5,603 bases of DNA from contig JALNWL010000171.1 of assembly GCA_023230905.1 (NCBI GenBank), forward strand, positions 1 to 5,603, read 5' to 3'. A model generated the notes under the pieces. The model made no database searches. It was not told where the DNA came from and saw only the letters and a list, made by a program, of their open reading frames with translations. Shown piece by piece: positions 1 through 5,482 of the stretch. Every line of letters starts with the position of its first letter. Position 1 is the stretch's first letter. Source of the stretch: Syntrophales bacterium (lineage in GTDB: Bacteria > Desulfobacterota > Syntrophia > Syntrophales > UBA2251). Made by a program: the position numbers and the translations under genes.

Positions 1-363
1 GCGATCTGGACGATCATGACCCGTGGCTTGCGCGGCGAGACCTACAACATCGGCGGGGCCCAGGAGATGGAGAACATCGCGATTGTCCGGATGATCTGCG
101 ACATCCTGGACGAGCTGCTCCCCACGCCGGACGGGCAGTCGCGGCGGCGCCTCATCACCTACGTGGCGGACCGCCCGGGCCACGACCGCCGCTACGCCAT
201 CGATTTCGGCAAATTACATGCGGCGCTTAAGTGGTCGCCGCGGGAGTCCTTCGCGACGGGCTTGCGCAAGACCGTGGCGTGGTACCTCGACCACCCCGCC
301 TGGATCGACCGCATCCGGAGCGGCGAGTACCAGAACTGGATCTTCGAACAGTACGGTTCCTGA
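1..363 (+). CDS. rfbB: dTDP-glucose 4,6-dehydratase, C-terminal part (5' end outside window)
   Basis: This is the last 120 residues of an NAD-dependent short-chain dehydrogenase/epimerase-type enzyme. It converts dTDP-glucose to dTDP-4-keto-6-deoxyglucose, the second step of dTDP-L-rhamnose and related deoxysugar synthesis, in the cytoplasm. The frame is open from base 1 and ends at TGA 361-363. The family hallmarks of the C-terminal, substrate-binding region are present: GETYNIGG (visible residues 12-19), then ITYVADRPGHDRRYAID (52-68), whose RPGHDRRYA core is highly conserved in RfbB, then a LKWSP turn (76-80) and the GLRKTVAWYL helix (87-96). The WI.....Y..W ending also fits. Full-length members are about 350 residues, so the Rossmann domain and catalytic Tyr-x-x-x-Lys lie upstream of the window. 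An internal ATG at 16 is not the start, because homology continues before it. Other rfb genes may lie upstream; none follows. The family call is firm, the exact sugar product less so. Confidence 0.95.
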   Translation, partial: AIWTIMTRGLRGETYNIGGAQEMENIAIVRMICDILDELLPTPDGQSRRRLITYVADRPGHDRRYAIDFGKLHAALKWSPRESFATGLRKTVAWYLDHPAWIDRIRSGEYQNWIFEQYGS

Positions 364-393
364 CGTCCTCGAAAATTCAGGCCCATCCGGTCC

Positions 394-429
394 CGGCAGC
401 GGAAGACGATCCCGTTGACGGGGCTGCCG
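394..429 (+). terminator. Possible terminator hairpin after rfbB (weak)
   Basis: CGGCAGC (394-400) pairs perfectly with GCTGCCG (423-429). Inside the loop, CCCG (411-414) pairs with CGGG (419-422) around TTGA, so the two stems can stack, with ten unpaired bases on the 5' side. The sequence after it, TTCTGTGTT, is only moderately T-rich. It sits 31 bases past the rfbB stop, the right place for an operon end, but it is not a textbook rho-independent terminator. Confidence 0.35.
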
Positions 430-452
430 TTCTGTGTTACGCATGAAACCGC

Positions 453-478
453 CGAGCGGCAGCGCTTCGCGCCGCTCG
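453..478 (+). terminator. GC-rich hairpin in the rfbB-crotonase gap
   Basis: CGAGCGGC (453-460) is perfectly complementary to GCCGCTCG (471-478). The stem continues as GCG (462-464) with CGC (468-470) around a CTT loop, after one bulged A at 461, giving 11 pairs. The following bases, CGTCTTCAGGCC, lack a T run, so it could be an inefficient or Rho-assisted terminator, or simply a structured spacer. It is the strongest fold in this 235-base gap. Confidence 0.35.
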
Positions 479-529
479 CGTCTTCAGGCCGTTCTCTCCC
501 CGAATGTTTCCCCGTCCCGGCCGGGATCA

Positions 530-553
530 CCCCCCCCCTCGACGGGGCCGTCG
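530..553 (+). repeat. C9 homopolymer followed by a small hairpin, upstream of the crotonase gene
   Basis: Nine consecutive C occupy 530-538. CGACG (540-544) then pairs with CGTCG (549-553). The tract lies about 60 bases before the crotonase ATG, where a promoter or leader would be expected. I could not identify a convincing -35/-10 pair here; TTGACG at 415-420 has no acceptable -10 partner. Besides the two upstream hairpins, the rest of 364-598 shows no gene. Confidence 0.5.
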
Positions 554-586
554 CCCAACCCGGGTTAGTCATGACCCTTTTCGAAC

Positions 587-592
587 AAGGAG
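587..592 (+). promoter_or_regulatory. Strong ribosome-binding site for the crotonase gene
   Basis: AAGGAG at 587-592 lies six bases before the ATG at 599. This near-perfect Shine-Dalgarno with good spacing fixes the start codon of the enoyl-CoA hydratase family gene. Confidence 0.85.
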
Positions 593-598
593 CGTCTT

Positions 599-1408
599 AT
601 GGGATTGATCTATGAAAAAGAAGGTCCGATCGCCAAGGTGGGGATGGACCGTCCCCAGGAGAAGAATGCCCTGGATCCGCAGATCATGCTCGATCTCCAC
701 CGGGCCTGGCAGGACATCAGCGCCGACGACACGCTGCGCGTCGCCATCCTCTACTCCAACCTGCCCGACATCTTCTGCGCCGGTATGGATCTGAAGACGG
801 CCATTCCCGTGCTGACCCGGGCGAGGGAACCGGAGACGGAGGCGGAGCGCTGGCTCGCGCAGGTGGGGCCGCATGTGGGCGAGTCCATGCTCAAGCCGAA
901 CATCGTCACGAAGCCCGTCATCGCCGCGATCAACGGTTACTGCCTGACCGGCGGGTTCGAGATGGTCATGGGGGCGGATCTCCGCGTGGCCTCCGAGGAT
1001 GCGATCTTTCAGATGCGCGAGGCCAGCTTGGGCATCATGCCGACGGGCGGCTCCAACGCCTACCTGCCCCGGATGCTGACCCCGTGCCGGGGGCTCGAGA
1101 TCCTGCTTACGGCCAACAATTTCAGCGCGAAGACGATGTACGAGTGGGGGTTCCTCAACCGCCTCGTGGCGAAGCGGGAGGACCTGATGGGCGCTGCCAT
1201 GGAGCTGGCGACCCGGATTGCCGGCAACGGTCCGCTCGCGATCCAGGGGATCATCCGCTGCTATCGCGAAAGCCGGGATCTGTCCTGGGCCGACGCCTTC
1301 AAGAAGGAGCTCGAAATCGGCGTGCCCGTGTTCGGCAGCCAGGATGCCCGGGAGGGGATCAAGGCGCAGCGGGAAAAGCGCAAGCCGAATTTCCCCGGGA
1401 AATATTAA
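599..1408 (+). CDS. Enoyl-CoA hydratase/isomerase family protein (crotonase fold)
   Basis: A 269-residue cytoplasmic crotonase-fold protein, close to the usual ~260 residues for a stand-alone enzyme. Members act on acyl-CoA thioesters, most often hydrating trans-2-enoyl-CoA in beta-oxidation or aromatic/fatty-acid breakdown. Visible landmarks are the first oxyanion-hole loop FCAGMDL (59-65), the second loop with GG at 118-119, and acidic residues matching both hydratase catalytic glutamates: Glu121 in GGFE and Glu141 in MREASLG. The typical C-terminal trimer helix REGIKAQREKRKPNF (251-265) is present. Keeping both glutamates favours hydratase chemistry over isomerases or decarboxylases that lost one, but does not identify the substrate. 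FCAGMD (59-64) rather than the common F.AGAD is within family variation. A strong RBS six bases upstream fixes the start. The next gene starts 60 bases downstream on the same strand. No other beta-oxidation gene is in the window, so the pathway remains open. Confidence 0.9.
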   Translation: MGLIYEKEGPIAKVGMDRPQEKNALDPQIMLDLHRAWQDISADDTLRVAILYSNLPDIFCAGMDLKTAIPVLTRAREPETEAERWLAQVGPHVGESMLKPNIVTKPVIAAINGYCLTGGFEMVMGADLRVASEDAIFQMREASLGIMPTGGSNAYLPRMLTPCRGLEILLTANNFSAKTMYEWGFLNRLVAKREDLMGAAMELATRIAGNGPLAIQGIIRCYRESRDLSWADAFKKELEIGVPVFGSQDAREGIKAQREKRKPNFPGKY

Positions 1409-1421
1409 TTCATTGCGCGGG

Positions 1422-1439
1422 GGAGGGGCGATCCCCTCC
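1422..1439 (+). other. Perfect 7-bp hairpin between crotonase and transporter genes
   Basis: GGAGGGG (1422-1428) pairs with CCCCTCC (1433-1439) around CGAT. It sits 14 bases past the crotonase stop. The 5' arm contains the only GGAGG-like sequence in the gap, which lies more than 40 bases before the transporter ATG, too far for ordinary initiation. No T run follows, so complete termination is unlikely. It may stabilise the 3' end of the upstream message or partly attenuate read-through. Confidence 0.45.
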
Positions 1440-1468
1440 AACCGACCGCACATCTCCGGGTTCCCTCC

Positions 1469-3082
1469 ATGCTGAAGGACATCCTTACCCTCTGCGCCGG
1501 CTTCACCCTGCTCTTGTTCGGCATGATGAAGCTGAGTGCCGGCGTGCAGCAGTTCTTCACGAACCGCATCCGTCGCCTGATCCGCTACGCGGTGAAACAT
1601 CGCGTCTCCGGCCTGCTGACGGGGATCGGAACGACGGTTCTTTTCCAAAGCAGCTCGGCGTCTACGGTGCTCACGATCGGCATGGTCAGCGCCGGGCTCG
1701 TGACCTTCTCCCAGTCCCTTGCCGTCATTCTGGGCGCCGACATCGGCACCACGCTCACGGTCCAGCTCATCATCTGGAAGTTCACGGACTTTTCGCCGGT
1801 CTTCATCGTCCTGGGCGGCACGATGTGGCTCTTCAGCCGCGAGGGGCGAAAGGACGCCGGCGAGGCCATCTTCTATTTCGGACTCATTTTCTTCGGGCTC
1901 AACCTGGCCTCCCAGGCGACGGCCCCCTTGAGAGACAGCGCCGCCGTCGTGGCCTTCTTCCGTCAGGCGCAGAACCCGTTGATCGGCGTCCTGGTCGGCG
2001 CCGTCTTCACGGCCATCGTCCACGCCTCGGCCATCCCCATCGGCATGCTCGTCATCCTGGGGCAGCAGGATCTGATCAGTCTGCAGAACGCGCTGCCCAT
2101 CGTGTTCGGCGCCAACCTGGGTTCGACGGCTACGGCCCTCATCTCCAGCGCCGCGACGAATGTCGCCGGGAAACGGAGCGCCCTGGCCCACTTCATCTTC
2201 AAGGCGACGGGCGTGATCATCGCCCTCGCGTTTCTGCGGGCCTTCACGGGCCTGCTGGAATCCTTCCCGTTCGGCATCGCCCAGCAGATCGCCCTGGGCC
2301 ATTTCTTCTTCAACGCCCTGATCGTCGTGTGCTTCATCTTCATCCTCCAACCGTTTGCGCGCCTCATGGAGCGCCTGATTCCCGGGCGGGACGAGCTTCT
2401 CCCCGTGTGGCCCGAATACCTGCGCGAGGCGGATCTGGCCCGGCCCGGCATTGCCCTGGGGGGCGTCGCGCGGGAACTGGGGCGCGAGATGGCCTTGAGC
2501 CGCAGGATGTTCTCCCTTCTGCTGGAGTTGCGGCAGGGGTATCGCGAGGGAATCCGGAACAACATCGTTTATCTGGAGATGATGGTCAACAACCTGCGGG
2601 CGGAGATCGTGGCCTACCTGCGGCGGGTATCCGCGCATGAGCTGAATTCGGACCTCTCCAAGCGGCTCTTCGCCTATACCGCCCAGGCCGACGACCTGGA
2701 ACGACTTTGCAATCACCTCCTGCCCCTGGCGGATCTCATTCGGATCAAGCGCCGGCAGCGGATCGATTTTTCTGCACGGGCCATGGAAGAACTGGCCGAG
2801 ATCGAGGCGATGGTGGGCGCCAATCTGCTGGACGCCGAAATTCTGATGGCGAACGGCGCGGCCGGAGAGAAGGAGCGGCTCCTTCAAATCGCCCAACGGG
2901 AAGAACGCATCGACGAAGCCGTGAAACAGGCCCGGGAGGCCCATCTCGTGCGCTTCCATCAGGGGGTCTGCCAGGCCGAGGCCGGTCCGATCTTTCTCGA
3001 GATGCTCATCCACCTGGAGCGCATCTCCGACCACTGTCAGAACATTGCCGACGATGCGGCGGGCCTGGCGGGGTCGGGATGA
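1469..3082 (+). CDS. Na+/phosphate cotransporter family protein with C-terminal PhoU-like domain
   Basis: A 537-residue inner-membrane protein of the bacterial NaPi-II-related family, expected to couple phosphate (or a related anion) movement to Na+. The N-terminal ~300 residues hold about eight or nine hydrophobic segments arranged as two repeats. Repeat one has LFQSSSAST (58-66) and GADIGTT (89-95). Repeat two has TAIVHASAIP (181-190) and GANLGST (214-220). The first repeat keeps the signature QSSSA, while the second reads HASA where QSSSA is expected. Residues ~330-530 form a charged helical PhoU-like domain, ending in the typical pattern MLIHLERISDHCQNIADD (512-529). Length matches two-domain members. 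ATG 1469 is chosen because the frame upstream offers no ATG, GTG or TTG before the stop at 1406; however, no good Shine-Dalgarno precedes it. It probably shares a transcript with the crotonase gene. Transported ion and direction are inferred from the family only. Confidence 0.9.
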   Translation: MLKDILTLCAGFTLLLFGMMKLSAGVQQFFTNRIRRLIRYAVKHRVSGLLTGIGTTVLFQSSSASTVLTIGMVSAGLVTFSQSLAVILGADIGTTLTVQLIIWKFTDFSPVFIVLGGTMWLFSREGRKDAGEAIFYFGLIFFGLNLASQATAPLRDSAAVVAFFRQAQNPLIGVLVGAVFTAIVHASAIPIGMLVILGQQDLISLQNALPIVFGANLGSTATALISSAATNVAGKRSALAHFIFKATGVIIALAFLRAFTGLLESFPFGIAQQIALGHFFFNALIVVCFIFILQPFARLMERLIPGRDELLPVWPEYLREADLARPGIALGGVARELGREMALSRRMFSLLLELRQGYREGIRNNIVYLEMMVNNLRAEIVAYLRRVSAHELNSDLSKRLFAYTAQADDLERLCNHLLPLADLIRIKRRQRIDFSARAMEELAEIEAMVGANLLDAEILMANGAAGEKERLLQIAQREERIDEAVKQAREAHLVRFHQGVCQAEAGPIFLEMLIHLERISDHCQNIADDAAGLAGSG

Positions 3083-3093
3083 CAGCCCGACCC
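3071..3093 (+). terminator. Hairpin enclosing the transporter stop codon, possible terminator
   Basis: GGGTCGGG (3071-3078) pairs perfectly with CCCGACCC (3086-3093). The seven-base loop ATGACAG contains the TGA stop (3080-3082). Only a short TATT follows, so intrinsic termination would be weak on the plus strand. The minus-strand transcript of the facing hydrolase gene would form the same stem about 50 bases after its own stop. Its place between convergent genes makes a shared end-of-transcript or RNA-stabilising role plausible. Confidence 0.45.
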
Positions 3094-3143
3094 TATTCCC
3101 TGGATGTTTGCCGTGTGAGAACAGCGCACCCTTGAACGTCTCG

Positions 3144-3893
3144 TTAAGATTTCAGATCAGAGGGCGAAATCTCCGCGCCTGCGCCAAGACGAATGAAATG
3201 ATCGCCATATTCGTGGGCGAAAAGTCTTCTGGCCCGCTCTCCGCTGCAGTGGGATGCCGCCGCGTAGCGGACCCCCAGGGATCTGAACTGGCCGATGATC
3301 TCCAGGATATCTTCTTCGCCGTCGTCGAGCAGATGAAACCCGCCCATAACCAGAGCCAGGTCTTCTTCCGAAAAGATTGCCTTCGCGGTTTGCGCAATCC
3401 TGACAATCCCCGGATGCGCGCAGCCGGTGATCACCACGACGCCTGCCGGCGTTTGGACCAGCGCCGCCTGCTCCCGCACGGGGCCGTCGAGTTCACCCGT
3501 CGTATAAAAACCGGGGGAAATTTCCTGCGTTTTGTCTATTTCCATCACGCTGACACCATAGCGTTTCATGTCCGCCTTAAAATGAGGGGAGAAGGACCGA
3601 GGTACCAGAACCCGGAGATTGCGGTTGATGTCCAGAATGGAATAGATGCCGCCGGTGTGGTCCCAGTGCTGATGTGAAATCATCAATAAATCGATCGCCG
3701 CGGGATCGAGGCCCAGTCGTGCCATGTTTTTCGAAAGAACCATCCCGTCACTGCCTGTGTCGAATAGAATGACTTTTCCGCCATGCCGGATGAGGCACGA
3801 AAATCCCCAGCAGGCCTCCAGATCTTCCCGGGTTGTGTAGTTGTCGCAGACAACGGTGACGAGCGGCCAGGTGTCTTCGGAGGAGGGCTTCAT
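3144..3893 (-). CDS. Metallo-beta-lactamase-fold hydrolase (COG1237-like)
   Basis: A 249-residue soluble protein with the metal-binding motif SHQHWDHTGG (73-82; His74, His76, Asp78, His79). Further likely ligands are His160 in GCAHPGI and a C-terminal His215 in SHCSG; GGFHL (184-188) is also present. This combination, with FDTGSDG at 44-50, is typical of the group often annotated as dihydropterin-6-yl-methyl aminobenzene ribofuranosyl phosphate synthase after the archaeal member MJ0301. That specific name is poorly supported for most bacterial relatives, so only a metal-dependent hydrolase is claimed. There is no signal peptide, so it is cytoplasmic. The start codon overlaps the stop of the HD gene (TCAT on the plus strand at 3890-3893, ATGA in the message), which implies translational coupling. 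An AAGGA lies about ten bases before the start. It is the last gene of the minus-strand block and converges on the transporter gene across a 61-base gap. Confidence 0.9.
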   Translation of the reverse strand: MKPSSEDTWPLVTVVCDNYTTREDLEACWGFSCLIRHGGKVILFDTGSDGMVLSKNMARLGLDPAAIDLLMISHQHWDHTGGIYSILDINRNLRVLVPRSFSPHFKADMKRYGVSVMEIDKTQEISPGFYTTGELDGPVREQAALVQTPAGVVVITGCAHPGIVRIAQTAKAIFSEEDLALVMGGFHLLDDGEEDILEIIGQFRSLGVRYAAASHCSGERARRLFAHEYGDHFIRLGAGAEISPSDLKS

Positions 3894-4687
3894 GACGTTT
3901 GTGTCCTTTCTCCGGGAATCATCAGCTTTTTGATGTCGGCAAAAAGCTCCTGGATGAACGGGTTGTCCGGCAGTTCTTTTTGCAGCCGGACGACCAGGTT
4001 ACGGGAAACCGCCATCCGCCGGGATGGAACGAAATTGAAGTCGTAAAACCAGGTGGCCAGCATCAGCAGAAAATCCGAAACAGTGCCCAGGCGGTTTGTG
4101 GAGAGGATCCTGTTTTTTCGAAATTCCTCCACGACGGAGGGCGTCAGCTCCCGGTCAGTCCGGATCTGGGGCAGCATGCCGGGAAGATCGCGAAATCCGT
4201 CGCGGCTGACGGACCGCAAAACTAGGTCCATGATGTCCAGCTTGTCCGCGTCCCGGATGATGTTCAGCAGTTTCCGGATATTTGCCGGAAGGTCGGCAGG
4301 CAAATCACTCGTCTTCCGGTTGTGGTATTCGACGGCGCAGGAAACGCGTTTCCACTCGTCTTCATCGAACAGCGCTTGCGCGCCTTCGGCCTCCAGCGTC
4401 ATCCGCCCGGCCAGCCCATGGTCCACCGTGTCGGCGTCCCTGAAGGAGCCGTATCGGCTGTATTGCGGAAACCTTCCGATGTCGTGAAGCAGGCCGCAGA
4501 TTTCCGCGAGCAGAATTTCCGCCTCATCCGGCTTCAGGCTGCCGGCGATCAGGCGGGCGTTTTCGGCGACGCGCCGGCTGTGGAGAAGCTTGAGCTCCAG
4601 CGCGGCGGGCAGCAAACCTTCCGCGTCGCGGTAGCGCGACGTATATCGCTCGAACCATTCGATTGCCGGGCGGGTCTTGGGGGTCAT
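3890..4687 (-). CDS. HD-domain metal-dependent phosphohydrolase
   Basis: A 265-residue soluble protein with the HD superfamily ligand set in order: His36 (LLHSRRVAENA), the His68-Asp69 pair in CGLLHDIGRF (64-73), His90 (VDHG), His122 (EYHN) and a distal acidic motif RDADKLDI (145-152). Such domains bind one or two divalent metals and cleave phosphomonoesters, phosphodiesters or nucleotides; the substrate cannot be assigned here. The C-terminal ~100 residues (about 165-265) are helical in character and not recognised. No signal peptide or membrane segment is visible. The start follows the scaffold gene's stop by 31 bases with only a poor Shine-Dalgarno (CAGG-like), so translation may depend on the upstream gene. 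Its TGA overlaps the ATG of the MBL hydrolase by four bases. The tight arrangement suggests that both hydrolases are made together and possibly act on the same substrate pool. Confidence 0.88.
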   Translation of the reverse strand: MTPKTRPAIEWFERYTSRYRDAEGLLPAALELKLLHSRRVAENARLIAGSLKPDEAEILLAEICGLLHDIGRFPQYSRYGSFRDADTVDHGLAGRMTLEAEGAQALFDEDEWKRVSCAVEYHNRKTSDLPADLPANIRKLLNIIRDADKLDIMDLVLRSVSRDGFRDLPGMLPQIRTDRELTPSVVEEFRKNRILSTNRLGTVSDFLLMLATWFYDFNFVPSRRMAVSRNLVVRLQKELPDNPFIQELFADIKKLMIPGERTQTS

Positions 4688-4718
4688 GGCATGCCTGTCT
4701 GTCCAAGGGAGAAAAAGA

Positions 4719-5159
4719 TCATTTTTTCTTGCCGACGACGTAGTTCCGCAGGGCCTTGTGAAACGTGCTGGCGGCCAACAGGGCGCAATGCTCCGAATCT
4801 TCGGGCATGCCGCCCAGGTGCTCCAAAATGGAGCTCTGGTTGATTCTCAGGCAATCCCGGACGGCTTTCCCCCTGGCCATCACCGTGGCGGCCGTGCCCG
4901 CGGCATGGGACGGCAGGCAACCGTCCGTCGTATAGGCAATGTCATCGATTTTATCGTTTCTGATCCTGAGAAATACTTCCATCGTATCGCCGCAGGGGCC
5001 TTTGATTTTGGCATAACCGTCGGGCTTTTCCAGGGTGCCGTAATTTTGCGGGTGGGTTCCGTAATCCACCACCTTTTCGGAAAGCCCCCCCGTGATCTTT
5101 TCCATGAGAAAATCGATCATTTCTTTCTTGATTTGTTCGTCATTCTTTTCATCTGCCAT
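4719..5159 (-). CDS. NifU/IscU-like iron-sulfur cluster assembly scaffold
   Basis: A 146-residue protein matching the IscU/NifU N-terminal scaffold domain, on which [2Fe-2S] or [4Fe-4S] clusters are built before transfer to apoproteins. The three cluster cysteines are in place: Cys56 in GPCGDTMEV (54-62, with the usual Asp58), Cys81 in TTDGCLPSHAAG (77-88), and Cys125 in EHCALLAA (123-130), preceded by the conserved His124. The LPPVK sequence that HscA recognises in ISC-type IscU is absent; GGMPED (116-121) stands there instead. The loop after Cys81, LPSHAAGTAA, also differs from the common GSAIASSS form. It is a single-domain protein, without NifU's central ferredoxin-like and C-terminal parts, and has no neighbouring cysteine desulfurase in the window. 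ATG 5159 is the first possible start in this frame, since TGA lies two codons upstream (5163-5165), but its Shine-Dalgarno is weak. It is the first gene of the minus-strand block. Confidence 0.9.
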   Translation of the reverse strand: MADEKNDEQIKKEMIDFLMEKITGGLSEKVVDYGTHPQNYGTLEKPDGYAKIKGPCGDTMEVFLRIRNDKIDDIAYTTDGCLPSHAAGTAATVMARGKAVRDCLRINQSSILEHLGGMPEDSEHCALLAASTFHKALRNYVVGKKK

Positions 5160-5188
5160 TTTTCAATTCACTCATCATTCGATCCTCT
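5149..5188 (-). promoter_or_regulatory. Good Shine-Dalgarno with a 9-codon out-of-frame mini-ORF overlapping the scaffold start
   Basis: On the minus strand, AGAGGA (5188-5183) stands four bases before ATG-ATG (5178-5173). That frame encodes MMSELKNGR and stops at TGA 5151-5149, just inside the scaffold gene, whose ATG at 5159 is in another frame. The scaffold ATG itself has only a GAGTGAA-like site. This may be a short coupled leader peptide. Alternatively, the run of five A in the message (T 5159-5163 on the plus strand) may be one base too long, because removing one A would fuse the two frames. Confidence 0.4.
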
Positions 5189-5257
5189 TCCCGGGAACGG
5201 GAACGAAGAAAATCCTTCCGATCTCGCATTGCCCGCAAGGATTACGCGTGCATGCAC
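5188..5257. other. Palindromes in the leader of the minus-strand block
   Basis: Two perfect 10-bp palindromes occur here: TTCCCGGGAA (5188-5197) and GTGCATGCAC (5248-5257). The first overlaps a tandem GGAACG repeat (5194-5205). They could be operators or RNA stems in the 5' leader of the scaffold gene. No known regulator site was recognised, and chance is possible. Apart from these, the mini-ORF and the two promoters, the 323-base gap at 5160-5482 shows no gene that I can support. Confidence 0.3.
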
Positions 5258-5352
5258 CGACTTTTCCCCCGCGGTTCCTATCACAAAGCACTCGCTTTAG
5301 CCATATGTATCGACCGAGGCGATCACGTTGGCAGGGAATCAACAGGGCCCCT

Positions 5353-5381
5353 ATTTTCAATTGCAAAAGCTGTTTTTTCAA
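5353..5381 (-). promoter_or_regulatory. Candidate sigma70 promoter for the scaffold-HD-MBL operon
   Basis: On the minus strand, TTGAAA (5381-5376; five of six consensus bases) is separated by exactly 17 bases from GAAAAT (5358-5353; four of six). The stretch is AT-rich in otherwise GC-rich DNA. Initiation near 5346 would leave an untranslated leader of about 190 bases before the scaffold gene. The -10 is imperfect, so this is a tentative call. Confidence 0.4.
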
Positions 5382-5441
5382 TCACATGTTACACGACGCG
5401 TCCCAGGCGGTTTCCCCCGCAATCGATAAACCGAAAAAAGA

Positions 5442-5470
5442 TTGACATAAAAGGCGGATTGCACTATAGA
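5442..5470 (+). promoter_or_regulatory. Sigma70-type promoter of tRNA-Gln
   Basis: A perfect -35 TTGACA (5442-5447) and a -10 TATAGA (5465-5470; four of six) are separated by the optimal 17 bases. An A-rich stretch just upstream (5434-5441) could act as an UP element. The bases after the -10, GGGCGGCCGC (5471-5480), form a very GC-rich discriminator, a feature typical of stable-RNA promoters under stringent control. The expected start at about 5477 is a few bases before the mature tRNA. Confidence 0.85.
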
Positions 5471-5482
5471 GGGCGGCCGCGA

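Noticed and set aside
415..443. TTGACG as a -35 for the crotonase gene
   Set aside because: With 16 to 18 bases of spacing the possible -10 boxes match at no more than about two of six consensus bases, and TTGACG is part of a hairpin.
1084..2640. 518-codon plus-strand frame spanning the crotonase end and transporter start
   Set aside because: It overlaps both real genes in another frame and has low-complexity Arg/Pro/Gly/His composition and no RBS; it is a GC-driven shadow.
569..3034. Very long open frame (821 codons) on the minus strand opposite the crotonase and transporter genes
   Set aside because: It is antisense to two well-recognised proteins. Its product is rich in Arg, Asp, Glu, Gly and His with no recognisable domain, as expected when a GC-biased gene leaves the opposite frame free of stops.
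3045..3677. Plus-strand open frame opposite the MBL hydrolase gene
   Set aside because: It is antisense to a protein with clear metal-binding motifs and has no recognisable domain or RBS. The same reasoning removes the frames at 4322-4843 and 4677-5300 opposite the HD and scaffold genes.
5160..5350. Riboswitch in the long leader of the minus-strand block
   Set aside because: Only small palindromes and a 5-bp AAAGC/GCTTT stem were found, and nothing matches a riboswitch core I know. A covariance-model search over 5160-5350 (minus strand) would decide; a significant hit would reverse this.
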